From CAWKOH01 sp963851245 (GTDB lineage Bacteria; Actinomycetota; Acidimicrobiia; Acidimicrobiales; Palsa-688), in the NCBI GenBank assembly GCA_963851245.1, contig CAWKOH010000012.1:1-64000 (forward strand): a stretch of 64,000 bases of DNA. Reading direction: 5' to 3'. Position 1 is the first letter of the stretch. Every line of letters begins with the position of its first letter. This document shows, one piece after another, positions 1 to 8,574 of the stretch. The translations under genes were made by a program, and so were the position numbers. The notes under the pieces are model-generated. The model saw only the letters and a list, made by a program, of their open reading frames with translations. It did no database searches and was not told the DNA's origin.

Positions 1-429
1 TGGCCTTCGTCGAGGCCGGGGCCGCGCTCGATAGCCGCCGTTCGCGGCGGGGGGACCGCTCAGCAGAGACCCCACTTTGACAGCCGAATAGCGGTTCCCT
101 CTGGTCTCGCCTGCAAATGACTGCCCACCTCGACGCACACAGGAAAGCGGTACGGTGAGCTTGTCGCGGCCGGCTTCTGGGCCGGCCGGAAGGTCATGGG
201 ACTTTCGACCCTGTCCGCCAAACGAGGCCGTCGGTCCACTAGCCGGCGCCAATCGCGGACAAGGAGTCGCTGAGCCTAGTCGAGGGCCTCGGCCCTGGGG
301 CACGACGAGAAACGTGTCGAATCGGTCCTGGTCAGCGTGGGCGCCCAACGGTCCTCGCTGGCCACGCCGTCACCCCCTCGAGCGAGGGCCTGGCGAACTG
401 GGGGTTCCGCCTAGCGATCGGTTCGGCCC
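1..429. other. Left-edge region, no confident gene
   Basis: This stretch lies upstream of lgt. The only sizeable open frame here (155-433, plus strand) is arginine/proline-rich, has no recognisable domain and runs into the lgt start, so I do not call it. A short GGCCGGC...GCCGGCC inverted repeat is visible near 168-188. The first bases may be the tail of a gene lying off the left edge, but I cannot identify one. Confidence 0.5.
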
Positions 430-1323
430 GTGAATGAGATCAAGGGGGTACGTGCCGGGCTGGTTCCTGCGTATCTGCCCAGCCCCCCGGCCAACGGTCT
501 CAGCGTTGGGCCGTTGCGGTTACATGCCTACGGGCTGCTGATCGCAGCGGGCGTCGTAGCTGCCGTCTGGCTGGCTCAACGAAGGTTCGAGAGGCGAGGC
601 GGAGAGCCAGGTGCGATAGCGAAGGTAGCGATCTGGGCCGTACCTGCTGGTCTGGTGGGTGCCCGGGCTTACAGCGTCCTGACCAGTTGGCAGGCTGATA
701 CGGCTGGCCACTGGTATCGGGCCTTCGAGATCTGGCAAGGGGGACTCGGGATCTGGGGTGGCGTAGCGGTGGGGGTTGTCGTAGGCCTTGCCGCCGCTCG
801 CCACTACAACCTTGATTGGCGAGCCGGATTGGACAGCGTCGCCCCGGCCTTGCCGCTGGCTCAGGCGATCGGGAGGTGGGGTAACTACTTCAACCAGGAG
901 CTGTACGGCAGTCCAACCAAGCTTCCGTGGGCGGTCCGCATCGCCCATCCGGTGCATTGCAGCTCGGTGACTTCGTGCGTTCCGTATCCAGCCGGTGTCA
1001 CCACCTTTCAGCCGACGTTCCTCTATGAGTCCTTGTGGGACCTGGCCTGTGTTGCGTTGATAATTGCGGCCGAGAAGCACCTGCCGATCCGCAAGGGCTA
1101 CCTGTTCTTTGTCTACGCCGCCCTGTATACCTTCGGTCGCTTCTTCACTGAGCACCTACGGGTTGACGAAGCCCATCGCTATCTCGGGCTGCGCCTCAAC
1201 GACTGGACGAGCGTCCTCGTCTTCGCCATCTCGGTAGCCATACTTCTAACTCGCGGTCGCGCCACTGCGGGCGCTCCAAGGGCCGGCGGTAGCAGTCAGC
1301 ACAGAGCTCCGCCGCTTCCATAG
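430..1323 (+). CDS. lgt: Prolipoprotein diacylglyceryl transferase
   Basis: Lgt transfers diacylglycerol from phosphatidylglycerol to the lipobox cysteine of prelipoproteins in the cytoplasmic membrane. The 297-residue product has the family length, several hydrophobic segments, the signature GRWGNYFNQELYG at about residues 148-160 (the family has GRxGNFxNxExxG) and the conserved FQPTFLYES segment near residue 200. The GTG at 430 is the first start in frame; no strong ribosome binding site is visible, so a start a few codons downstream is possible. Lipoprotein substrates encoded in this window include the RCC1-like protein (2459-3728) and the molybdate-binding protein (58752-59675). In many actinobacteria lgt lies near trp genes, but nothing of that kind is visible here. 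Identification is secure. Confidence 0.96.
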   Translation: MNEIKGVRAGLVPAYLPSPPANGLSVGPLRLHAYGLLIAAGVVAAVWLAQRRFERRGGEPGAIAKVAIWAVPAGLVGARAYSVLTSWQADTAGHWYRAFEIWQGGLGIWGGVAVGVVVGLAAARHYNLDWRAGLDSVAPALPLAQAIGRWGNYFNQELYGSPTKLPWAVRIAHPVHCSSVTSCVPYPAGVTTFQPTFLYESLWDLACVALIIAAEKHLPIRKGYLFFVYAALYTFGRFFTEHLRVDEAHRYLGLRLNDWTSVLVFAISVAILLTRGRATAGAPRAGGSSQHRAPPLP

Positions 1324-1419
1324 CCCTCGACTCCGGTCTTGTCGGCCACCAATTCCGCCTGGATGAACGGGCCGGCCTTCGCCACCAGCATCACCTGGTC
1401 CGCAGTGCCCAGTGAGCTG

Positions 1420-1871
1420 ACGCCAACGGGAATCCCGGCATGGTGCAAAGCTGTCGTGCCACCCCAGGATGCGTCGCCTACATCGGAATCAGCGCCCAAG
1501 ACTCGGCCATCGCGGACGGCCTCGGGGAGGCACAGCTCCAAAACAAGGCCGGGACGTTCGTGCAACCCAGTCCAGCGACCGTGAGTTCAGCCGTCACCGC
1601 TGGATCCGCCAACGTTCCCGAGGACCTGGCCGCCTCGCTCATCTACGAACCCGGCGCGCAGTCCTATCCAATCGTCAACTTCGAGTACATCCTCGTGAAA
1701 TCGAATCAATCAAATGCCGACCTGGAAAAGGCCATCGGAACCTTCCTGACCTTCGCCATCGACACCAACGGAGGGGACTCACCCTCTTACCTGGCCAAGG
1801 AGCAGTCCCAACCATTGCCGACAACGGTCGTGCCCAAAGTGGAAAACGGCATTGCCAAGATAACGGGCTAG
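1420..1871 (+). pseudogene. pstS: C-terminal remnant of phosphate-binding protein PstS
   Basis: The frame reads ANGNPGMVQSC...ATPGCVAYIGIS, then an AQLQNKAGTFV stretch, LAASLIYEPGAQSYPIVNFEY and a QPLPTTVV...IAKI ending. These are the C-terminal motifs of the phosphate ABC transporter substrate-binding protein PstS. About 150 residues remain of a normal 350-400, and a stop codon in frame just upstream (about 1417) cuts off the N-terminal half, including any signal peptide. No pstC, pstA or pstB follows. An ATG at 1440 could start a 143-residue product, but it would lack half of the phosphate-binding cleft. I treat it as a gene remnant, not a functional transporter component. Confidence 0.8.
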
Positions 1872-2458
1872 CCAAAGGTCGCCATGACAACTAAACGGCA
1901 CCAACGGCACCGCCTCAACTGGCAAGGACCCTGCCCGATGGACTGCCGCCCGCCCCGAATACCAAAACCGCCCTTCTCCGGCCAGATCAGCGGGGCACCG
2001 CACTTCGGCTGTCTCCTCAGCACTCCGATACAGAAGCAAGCCCAAGCGGAGATCAGCTGCCGTCAGTTCGGCCCGCCATGACGGGAAGGAATCGACAGCT
2101 TCCGGCGTCGCTGGTTCGTCACGAACTCCACACATCGGCCTTTGTGAACAAGCTGGCCAGCGAAGATAGGGGAGACTCTGGCCGCGCATTCGGGAGCGCC
2201 ATTCTGCAGTGCGGAAAGCAGTGCCAGAGCTGACGATCAGAGAATCGCCAAGGGTCGCTCACGCGCGCCTCAACAGCAACGCCCTCACCGCGAAACCCCC
2301 GCAAATCGCTTTCGAATCTGTCGAGGACCGCTTGACAAAGAGGCGCATTTTCAAGGATGTCGATCTCGGCGCGCCGCAGCCGTCTGGGGCTGACTATTCG
2401 GCGTGCGGGTTCGGCGCCTCCGCGCCTCGTTTGAGGACCCAGGAAAAGTCACCTGTGC
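1872..2458. other. Intergenic region, nothing recognised
   Basis: The 587 bases between the PstS remnant and the RCC1-like gene contain only short open frames without recognisable domains, a few in each strand. Base composition is slightly lower in GC than the neighbouring genes. I see no RNA gene, terminator or repeat. Confidence 0.45.
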
Positions 2459-3728
2459 CTACGCGTCTGAGACACTCGGTGCGCCCATGAGCAGTGCTTC
2501 GAGTCGGGTCGCGGTGTTTTGCACGAGCGCATCAGGAGCGGTTGCCCAGGCCGGCGACGTTTTGCGCCGTGGACGAGACCTGGCGGAGGTGGATGCCAAC
2601 GTCGACCGGCAGCGTCGCGACCGGCGTGGCAGCACCGATGCCGAGCTGCCCTCCTGTTGTCGCCCCAGGCCCACAGTCGTCCGGTCGCAGTCGACGGCGT
2701 AGCTGGCGTAGCCGCCGGAGTACACCCAGGCGAAGGTGACCCGTCTCGGCACGTGGACCTGGACCGGCACGGGAGAGTCGACCTGGCCCCCGATGCCAAG
2801 CTGGCCGCGGTCGTTGCTCCCCCACGCCCACACGCTCCCGTCTCGAAGCACGGCGATGGTCTGCCCGTTGTTGGCGCCGCTGCCGCCTTGGGAAACTTCG
2901 ATCACGGGGGCGGGCAGCTCGACCTTGTCCGGGAGGGCACTGTTGGTGGTGGAACCGTCGCCGAGTTGGCCGGCGGCGTTATACCCCCAGTTGTAGTACT
3001 CGCCGTTGGCCAGCAGCGCCCCGGATCCTTCCCACGATGAGGTGAGGGCGCTGATCTTCACGCCGCTGGGCAGTCCGAGAACGGGTGTCGGTTTGCTAGT
3101 GGAGGTGGTCGACCCGTTGCCCAGCTCGCCGGCGTCCCCGCTTCCGCAACCGTAGACAGTGCCGTGGGAGTCGAACAGGGCGTGGGTTCGGGCCCCGGTC
3201 GCGAGCGTCACGCCCGAAAGGGGAAGCTGCTCTGGGCTGCTTTGGATTAGGCCGGACAGGCAGAGGTCGTCGGTCACCGTTGAGGCCCCAGCCCCATACG
3301 TGGCCGGTCGAGTCGATGGCCAAGCCGGCGTCGAAGGGCATCGGGTTCGGGAGCGACTTGATTATAACCTCGGCTGGGAAGTGGACCTTGACCGCCTTCG
3401 TCTCATACGGCGTCAACTTTCCCTCTCCGAGTTCGCCGTAGCTGTTCACCCCCCAGGCGTAGACGGCACCGTTCGAGGTGAGGGCATACCCGTCGGAGTT
3501 CGACGTGGCGATCTGAACGATCGTGCCCTTGATACCGATGATGGCAGTAGGCGAGTCAAGCTCGAGCTGGGTTATGGCGCCTTTGTTGCCGACAACTCCC
3601 CACCGGTAGACCGGCGGGCTGGCGGCAGTGGTGTTGCCCGTGCCAGTTGCGCAGGCGGCGAGGACAACCGAGGCCACGGCGAGAAGGATTGCCGCCACGA
3701 CAGCCGGCGATCGAGAGGCGGTGGGCAT
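2459..3728 (-). pseudogene. RCC1-repeat lipoprotein, broken by several frameshifts
   Basis: The N-terminus has a lipoprotein signal peptide with lipobox VVLAACATG, so Lgt would lipidate the cysteine. It is followed by RCC1-type beta-propeller repeats with the spacing G-x-V-x-A-W-G-x-N-x-x-G-E-L-G-x-G, for example AVYAWGVNSYGELGEG and SVWAWGSNDRGQLGIG. The reading frame changes near 3290 (after VWGWGLNG) and at least twice between 2720 and 2640, where LWAWGDN and GGQLGIG lie in two different frames. Restoring these gives one protein of about 420 residues with five to six repeats. RCC1-like secreted proteins usually act as surface-exposed binding propellers; the ligand is unknown. Either a decayed gene or one damaged by sequencing indels. 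Confidence 0.75.
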
Positions 3729-3782
3729 CTAATCGACCCAGCGATGGTCAAGCGGAACAGCGAAGAGCTTGCGCAAAGCAAA

Positions 3783-4019
3783 TCACGGCCGGCCGCCATC
3801 GAGAGTTGACGTTGTATTCGCCTGTCTTCGGTGCAACCGGTAACGAACCAGGCGCCAGAGGAGAAGGAGTCCGCCAATCACAAGCACAACACCAGCGACG
3901 TGGCCGAGCAGCACGAACACGACGCCTCCGGCGACCATGCAGACCCCGATGAGATAGCGCTGCCACGGCGTCGCTCGTAACAGCGCTTGTCGGATGAATA
4001 GACCACTGCCGTAGGGCAT
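3783..4019 (-). CDS. Small two-helix membrane protein
   Basis: The 78-residue product has two adjacent hydrophobic segments at about residues 22-38 and 42-58 (LIGVCMVAGGVVFVLLG and VAGVVLVIGGLLLLW), followed by a basic tail RLVRYRLHRR, so it is probably an integral membrane hairpin with a cytoplasmic C-terminus. I do not recognise a family. It is divergent from the MarR gene at 4081 and shares a 61-base intergenic region that contains a perfect palindrome, which suggests that the MarR protein regulates it. The ATG at 4019 is the natural start. Confidence 0.6.
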   Translation of the reverse strand: MPYGSGLFIRQALLRATPWQRYLIGVCMVAGGVVFVLLGHVAGVVLVIGGLLLLWRLVRYRLHRRQANTTSTLDGGRP

Positions 4020-4063
4020 CAGGGCTCCTTCCCAAGCATGCGCCGAGGATATCAGTCAACCTA

Positions 4064-4076
4064 GTAGACTGTCTAC
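4064..4076. promoter_or_regulatory. Palindromic operator candidate for MarR regulator
   Basis: GTAGACTGTCTAC is a perfect inverted repeat (six-base arms around one central T). It lies between the divergent small membrane protein gene and the MarR gene, ending four bases before the MarR ATG at 4081. MarR proteins bind short inverted repeats of this type and often autoregulate. Its position on the start codon suggests the transcript is leaderless or nearly so, because no ribosome binding site precedes the ATG. Confidence 0.6.
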
Positions 4077-4080
4077 CAAT

Positions 4081-4551
4081 ATGACAAGTGGGTATCCAGA
4101 GCCACCGGACATCGAACGGGAACCCAGTGGCACACCCGCGCCGTTGCCATGGTTGCTCCGGCGAACTAACCAGCGTTACCGAGCGGCCATCCGGGCCCAC
4201 CTGGCGGAGCGCGGGCTTGATGCGCTGCCCCAACCTGGCTATTGGGCGCTCATGATCCTCGCCCGGGGCGGCACCGACGCCGGCCAGCTGATGAGCGAGA
4301 TGGGCGTCAGCAAACAGGCCGTCTCGAAACTCGTCGACGCCTTGGTGGCGGGCGGATTCGTCGATCGCAAACCCAATGACGCCGACCGCCGTCGGACGGA
4401 TCTGAGGCTCTCCGCCAACGGTCGGAGGGCCGCCAGGGTGATCGCGGCCGCAGTACAGACGACCGAGGACCGTTTCATCAGCGAGCTTGGAGCTGAGCGA
4501 TTCGCCGATCTGGTCCAGATGCTGGCGCATCTCGCAGCGAGTCCCGGTTGA
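4081..4551 (+). CDS. MarR family transcriptional regulator
   Basis: The 156-residue protein has the MarR winged-helix layout: an N-terminal dimerisation helix (LPWLLRRTNQRYRAAIRAHL), the helix-turn-helix GQLMSEMGVSKQAVSKLVDALVAGGFV at about residues 70-97, and the wing RKPNDADRRRTDLRLSANG with the conserved D-x-R. MarR proteins are dimeric repressors or activators released by small phenolic or other ligands. The ATG at 4081 lies directly behind a palindrome that also serves the divergent membrane protein gene. The ligand cannot be inferred from sequence. Confidence 0.92.
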   Translation: MTSGYPEPPDIEREPSGTPAPLPWLLRRTNQRYRAAIRAHLAERGLDALPQPGYWALMILARGGTDAGQLMSEMGVSKQAVSKLVDALVAGGFVDRKPNDADRRRTDLRLSANGRRAARVIAAAVQTTEDRFISELGAERFADLVQMLAHLAASPG

Positions 4552-4867
4552 TTCCCGATTCCGCTACCGGGCCCTGTCGGAACATCTACCTCCCATGCCG
4601 CGCAAACTCGCGCACGAAGCACGCGTCCCAGACCGCCGGGTTTAGCGGGCGCCGAGAAAGACGGCACCAGGTCCGTTGCTCAGGCGCTCCGAGTGGGCGC
4701 CCTGGGTAGATCCCGACGCCGGGGAAGCAAGCGAGAGGCAGCCGGCCTTATCGGCCGCCCGACAGCTTCCTGAGTAAACCAGCTAGAAACCGAAACCAGA
4801 CAGAGCGCCCACACAAACGATGCCATTGCTTGTGTACGGGTGCGGGTCACTGGGGTAGTCGTCACGG
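4552..4867. other. Intergenic region between convergent genes
   Basis: This 316-base stretch lies between the ends of the MarR gene (plus strand) and the XRE-cupin gene (minus strand). It contains weak GC-rich inverted repeats (GGCGC...GCGCC near 4682-4701 and GGCC-TTATC-GGCC near 4745) that could act as a bidirectional terminator, but there is no T-run and no gene that I recognise. Confidence 0.4.
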
Positions 4868-5452
4868 TCACCTGGCCGGTGGGGGGCGGCGTGGGGCGGC
4901 GCGTAGGTGCATGCGGTCGTGGCCGTGGCGGCCGAGGAGGCTGAGGATCTCGACGGGCTGGTCGTCGGCGGGTCCGAACCAGTGGGGGTAGCGGGTGTCG
5001 AACTCGGCCACCTCTCCGGGTTTCATGATGATTTCGTGGTCGGCGAGGATGAGCCGCACTTCGCCGGCGATGACGAAGAACCATTCGCAGCCTTTGTGGG
5101 TTCGCAGCTTCGCTTCGCCGGCCTCGGGCGGGATGACGACTTTCCACGCTTGGGGCCCGTCGGGCTGCTGCGTCAGCGGGATGACGGTGCGCCCGTTGCG
5201 GCTCTGGGGGTTGAAACGGATGCGGGGGTCGCCGACTGGGGGGCGGGCACGAGCTGGTCGAGGGGGATGCCGTGCGCTTGGGAGATGGGTAGGAGCAGCT
5301 CGAGGCTGGGTTTGCGTTGTCCTGATTCGAGTCGGGACAGGGTGCTTTTGGAGATCCCGGGTGGCGGCGGCCAGCTCAGTCAGGGTGACCCCGCGCTGCT
5401 CCCGGGCCGCTCGAAGGCCTGGCCCGACTTCGACACCGGGTCGTTGAGCCAA
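4868..5452 (-). CDS. XRE-family regulator with C-terminal cupin (two compensating frameshifts)
   Basis: The domain order is helix-turn-helix (residues about 10-60) followed by a cupin_2 domain (about 100-180: AKLRTHKGCEWFFVIAGEV, then LILADHEIIMKPGEVAEFDTRYPHWF). This is the architecture of HTH-cupin regulators of amino-acid, polyamine or cofactor metabolism. Between about 5360 and 5245 the frame is wrong: the alternative frame gives GISKSTLSRLESGQRKPSLE, the missing second half of the HTH, then returns to the cupin frame at a run of six G. The gene therefore carries two one-base indels that cancel each other and is probably intact in the organism. The start TTG at 5452 is inferred. Confidence 0.8.
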   Translation of the reverse strand: MAQRPGVEVGPGLRAAREQRGVTLTELAAATRDLQKHPVPTRIRTTQTQPRAAPTHLPSARHPPRPARARPPVGDPRIRFNPQSRNGRTVIPLTQQPDGPQAWKVVIPPEAGEAKLRTHKGCEWFFVIAGEVRLILADHEIIMKPGEVAEFDTRYPHWFGPADDQPVEILSLLGRHGHDRMHLRAAPRRPPPAR

Positions 5453-5720
5453 GCGGCAACGACCGACGTTTCGAGGGCTGATCGGGTGAGGCTGAGGTGC
5501 CCGTAGACCGGCGTTCGGTCAGCCGCAAAGAGTTCAGCGAAGCTCCTGGCATAGTCCGACGCGCGAACAGAGTGGTGCCGCCGAACTAGTGCGTGTCGCG
5601 GACCGACTGTCCGAGATGGTCGGCGAGGAGGGTGTACCCGTGGCCGTTTCTGACGAGACTGGGGCATGTATGGGGCACGCCCCCCTCGATCCGCACCCAG
5701 CTCACAACTCGCGGACATGA

Positions 5721-5746
5721 GAAAAGGCCCGTCACCAGGGCCTTTG
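5721..5746 (-). terminator. Terminator of the tRNA-Asp/tRNA-Phe transcript
   Basis: AAAGGCCC and GGGCCTTT form a perfect eight-base stem around a seven-base loop. On the minus strand it follows tRNA-Phe by six bases and continues into TTTTC, as expected for an intrinsic terminator. Confidence 0.8.
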
Positions 5747-5751
5747 TCCAG

Positions 5752-5824
5752 TGGTCGGAACCGGTGTCGATCCGGTGACCTCACGCTTTTCAGGCGCGCG
5801 CTCTACCAGCTGAGCTATCCGACC
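5752..5824 (-). tRNA. tRNA-Phe (GAA)
   Basis: The minus strand folds into a complete cloverleaf: acceptor GGTCGGA/TCCGACC with discriminator A, D-stem GCTC/GAGC, anticodon stem CGCGC/GCGTG with loop CTGAAAA, and T-arm ACCGG-ATCGACA-CCGGT. The anticodon is GAA. CCA is not encoded. It is the second gene of a two-tRNA transcript with tRNA-Asp. Confidence 0.97.
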
Positions 5825-5825
5825 G

Positions 5826-5900
5826 CGGACCTGACGGGATTTGAACCCGCGTCCTCCGGCTTGACAGGCCGGCGTGCACTCCAAACTGCACCACAGGTCC
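5826..5900 (-). tRNA. tRNA-Asp (GTC)
   Basis: The minus strand gives acceptor GGACCTG/CAGGTCC with discriminator G, D-stem GTGC/GCAC, anticodon stem CCGGC/GCCGG with loop CTGTCAA, and T-arm GCGGG-TTCAAAT-CCCGT. The anticodon is GTC. It lies one base upstream of tRNA-Phe, so both are cotranscribed. Confidence 0.97.
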
Positions 5901-5909
5901 TTGCTGCGA

Positions 5910-5944
5910 GGTCAGCTTCAGCAGCTGACCAGCCCAAGGGCTGG
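5910..5944 (-). terminator. Terminator region behind the sdh operon
   Basis: Two perfect hairpins sit side by side and share two bases: GGTCAGCT/AGCTGACC (5910-5930, five-base loop) and CCAGCCC/GGGCTGG (5929-5944, two-base loop). They lie between the sdhB stop and tRNA-Asp, on the same strand, and probably end sdh transcription. There is no long T-run. Confidence 0.5.
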
Positions 5945-5982
5945 AGAGGTATCCTAGCGCGCCCCGGACGCGGCGGTCGGGG

Positions 5983-6768
5983 CTATCCGCCCTTGCCGTT
6001 GGTAGTCGCCGCGCTGTCCTTCTTCTTGGGCCGCAGCTTGCGCCCCAGGAACTGAATCGGGTCGTACTTGACGTCGACCACCCGCTCCTTCATGGGGATG
6101 ATGGCGTTGTCCGTGATCTTGATGTGCTCCGGGCAGACCTCGGTGCAGCACTTGGTGATGTTGCACATGCCGAGGCCGCGGTCCTCCTGCACCAGGTGGC
6201 GGCGGTCCAGGGCGTCGTTGGGGTGCATCTCCAGCTCGGCGTAGCGGATGAAGAACCGCGGCCCGGAGAACGCTTCCTTGTTGTCGTCGTGGTCACGGAT
6301 CACGTGGCAGGTGTTCTGGCACAGGAAACACTCGATGCATTTGCGGAATTCCTGCGAGCGCTCGACGTCGACCTGCTGCATCCGGAACGGAGCCTGAGGC
6401 TGTTCGGCCGTCGGAGTGAAGGGTGGCACTTCGGCCGCCTTCACATAGTTGAACTTGACGTCGGTAACCAGGTCCCGGATCACCGGGAAGGTGCGCATCG
6501 GGGTGATGGTGATGGGCTCGTCCTCGGGGAAGTCCGAGAGTCTCGACATGCACATCAGGCGAGGCCGGCCGTTCACCTCGGCCGAGCACGAGCCGCACTT
6601 GCCGGCCTTGCAATTCCACCGGACGGACAGGTCGCCGGCGTGCAGAGCCTGCACGTGGTGGACGGCGTCCAGGACGACTTCGCCCTCGTCCACCGGGACG
6701 GTGAAGTCGACCAGCTCCCCGCCGTTCGAATCGCCGCGCCAGATCCGCAGCTTGAGGTCGTAGGTCAT
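5983..6768 (-). CDS. sdhB: Succinate dehydrogenase iron-sulfur subunit
   Basis: SdhB carries electrons from SdhA flavin to the quinone site through three iron-sulfur clusters. The 261-residue protein shows the plant-type [2Fe-2S] ligands C53-x4-C58-x2-C61 and C73, and the second-domain cysteine motifs CIECFLCQNTC and CNITKCCTEVCPEH for the [4Fe-4S] and [3Fe-4S] clusters. The ATG immediately follows the sdhA stop codon, so translation is coupled. A lysine-rich C-terminal tail (RPKKKD) extends past the usual end. It resembles the Sdh1 type of mycobacteria and belongs with sdhA and the single membrane subunit upstream. Confidence 0.96.
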   Translation of the reverse strand: MTYDLKLRIWRGDSNGGELVDFTVPVDEGEVVLDAVHHVQALHAGDLSVRWNCKAGKCGSCSAEVNGRPRLMCMSRLSDFPEDEPITITPMRTFPVIRDLVTDVKFNYVKAAEVPPFTPTAEQPQAPFRMQQVDVERSQEFRKCIECFLCQNTCHVIRDHDDNKEAFSGPRFFIRYAELEMHPNDALDRRHLVQEDRGLGMCNITKCCTEVCPEHIKITDNAIIPMKERVVDVKYDPIQFLGRKLRPKKKDSAATTNGKGG

Positions 6769-8574
6769 CTAGTGCTGTTCCTCCAAGAGAGCGGCCAACT
6801 CGGGCGGGGGTTCGGGCAGCGGCTGCTGGCGAATCGTCGGGTGGCCGTCGTCACCCAGCTCGACAATCAGATTGCGACGTCCCCAGTAGTCGTAGTCGGT
6901 CATGGGGTAGTCGTCCCGGGTGTGGCCCCCCCGGCTTTCCTTACGTTCCAAGGCCGCCCGGGCCACGGCTTCGGACACGAACAGCATGTTCCGCAGGTCC
7001 AGGGCCAAGTGCCAGCCCGGGTTGTACTGACGATGGCCTTCGACACTGAGCTTGGCGACCCGGTTGCCCAGCTCTCCGACCTTCTGGATGGCGGCCAGCA
7101 ATTCCGTCTCGTTGCGAATGATCCCGACGAGGTCCTGCATCACCCCTTGCAGCTCCTGCTGCATCGAGTACGGGTTCTCGCCACCGTCGGTCTCGAAGGG
7201 CGCCAGCGCCTCCGTCGATGCCTCCTCGACGGAGGCGTCCGCGATCACCGGTCGGGCCTCTCCGAGGTCGGCGGCATAGGACGCCGCGTACTGACCGGCT
7301 CGCCGCCCGAAGACCAGAAGGTCGCTCAGCGAGTTGCCGCCAAGGCGGTTGGCGCCGTGCATACCACCGGCCACCTCGCCGGCCGCAAATAGCCCGGAGA
7401 GCTTGGACATCTGGCTGTCCGGGTCGACCTCCACGCCGCCCATGACGTAATGGCAGGTCGGTCCGATCTCCATGGGCTCCTTGGTGATGTCCACGTCCGC
7501 CAGCTCCTTGAACTGGTGGTACATCGACGGGAGCCGCTTCTGGATGAACTCGGGGCTGCGGCGGCTGGCTATGTCGAGGTACACACCTCCATGCGGGGAT
7601 CCTCGACCCTCCTTGATCTCGTTGTTGATGGCTCGGGCCACCTCGTCGCGCGGGAGCAGTTCGGCCGGACGGCGGTTGTTCGCCTTGTCTGTGTACCAGC
7701 GGTCGCCCTCCTCCTCGGTGTCCGAGGTCTCTGCTTTGAAGAACTCAGGGATGTAGTCGTACATGAAGCGCCGGCCCTCGGAATTTCGTAGCACCCCGCC
7801 GTCGCCTCGCACCGACTCGGTCACCAGCAGGCCCCGTACCGAAGGAGGCCACACCATGCCGGTCGGGTGGAACTGGACGAACTCCATATTGACAAGGGTG
7901 GCGCCCGCTCGAAGGGCCAAGGCGTGGCCGTCGCCGGTGTATTCCCAAGAGTTGGACGTGACCTTCCACGACTTGCCTATGCCGCCGGTAGCCAGCACCA
8001 CGGCCGGGGTTTCAAACACTACGAACCGGCCGGACTCCCGCCAGTAGCCGAAGGCTCCCGATATTCGGTCGCCGTCTCTTAGAAGTCGGGTGACCGTACA
8101 TTCCATGTACACGTCAATGCCAAGGGACACGGTGCGCTGCTGAAGCGTCCGGATCATCTCGAGGCCGGTGCGGTCACCGACGTGGGCCAGGCGAGCGTAG
8201 CGGTGCCCGCCGAAGTCGCGCTGACTGATCAGACCGTCCGGAGTGCGGTCGAACAAGGCACCCCACTGCTCGAGCTCCCACACCCGGTCCGGTGCCTCCT
8301 TGGCGTGCAGTTCGGCCATGCGCCAGTGGTTGAGCAGCTTGCCGCCGCGCATGGTGTCCCGGAAGTGGACCTGCCAGTTGTCCTCCGGCCACAGGTTGCC
8401 CATGGCGGCGGCGATGCCCCCCTCGGCCATCACCGTGTGGGCCTTGCCCAGCAGGCTCTTGCAGATGACCGCGGTCTTGGCCCCGGCCTCATGGGCGGCG
8501 ATGGCGGCCCGTAAGCCGGCCCCGCCCGCTCCGATCACGATCACATCGTACGAGTGACGTTCGACATCTGTCAT
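6769..8574 (-). CDS. sdhA: Succinate dehydrogenase flavoprotein subunit
   Basis: SdhA oxidises succinate to fumarate with covalently bound FAD. The 601-residue protein begins MTDVERHSYDVIVIGAGGAGLRAA, the FAD-binding Rossmann motif, and has the HTVMAEGGIAAAMGN segment that includes the FAD-linked histidine and the substrate-site HPTGMV region. The frame stays open another 68 codons upstream, but the ATG at 8574 overlaps the stop of the membrane-subunit gene by one base (TGATG) and gives the family N-terminus, so I choose it. It is the second gene of the sdhC-A-B operon. Confidence 0.96.
   Translation of the reverse strand: MTDVERHSYDVIVIGAGGAGLRAAIAAHEAGAKTAVICKSLLGKAHTVMAEGGIAAAMGNLWPEDNWQVHFRDTMRGGKLLNHWRMAELHAKEAPDRVWELEQWGALFDRTPDGLISQRDFGGHRYARLAHVGDRTGLEMIRTLQQRTVSLGIDVYMECTVTRLLRDGDRISGAFGYWRESGRFVVFETPAVVLATGGIGKSWKVTSNSWEYTGDGHALALRAGATLVNMEFVQFHPTGMVWPPSVRGLLVTESVRGDGGVLRNSEGRRFMYDYIPEFFKAETSDTEEEGDRWYTDKANNRRPAELLPRDEVARAINNEIKEGRGSPHGGVYLDIASRRSPEFIQKRLPSMYHQFKELADVDITKEPMEIGPTCHYVMGGVEVDPDSQMSKLSGLFAAGEVAGGMHGANRLGGNSLSDLLVFGRRAGQYAASYAADLGEARPVIADASVEEASTEALAPFETDGGENPYSMQQELQGVMQDLVGIIRNETELLAAIQKVGELGNRVAKLSVEGHRQYNPGWHLALDLRNMLFVSEAVARAALERKESRGGHTRDDYPMTDYDYWGRRNLIVELGDDGHPTIRQQPLPEPPPELAALLEEQH

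Noticed and set aside
155..433. 92-codon plus-strand frame before lgt
   Set aside because: Composition is Arg/Pro/Gly-rich with no domain, and it runs into the lgt start.
6124..7392. 422-codon plus-strand frame opposite sdhB/sdhA
   Set aside because: Mirror frame of confirmed sdh genes; no family features.
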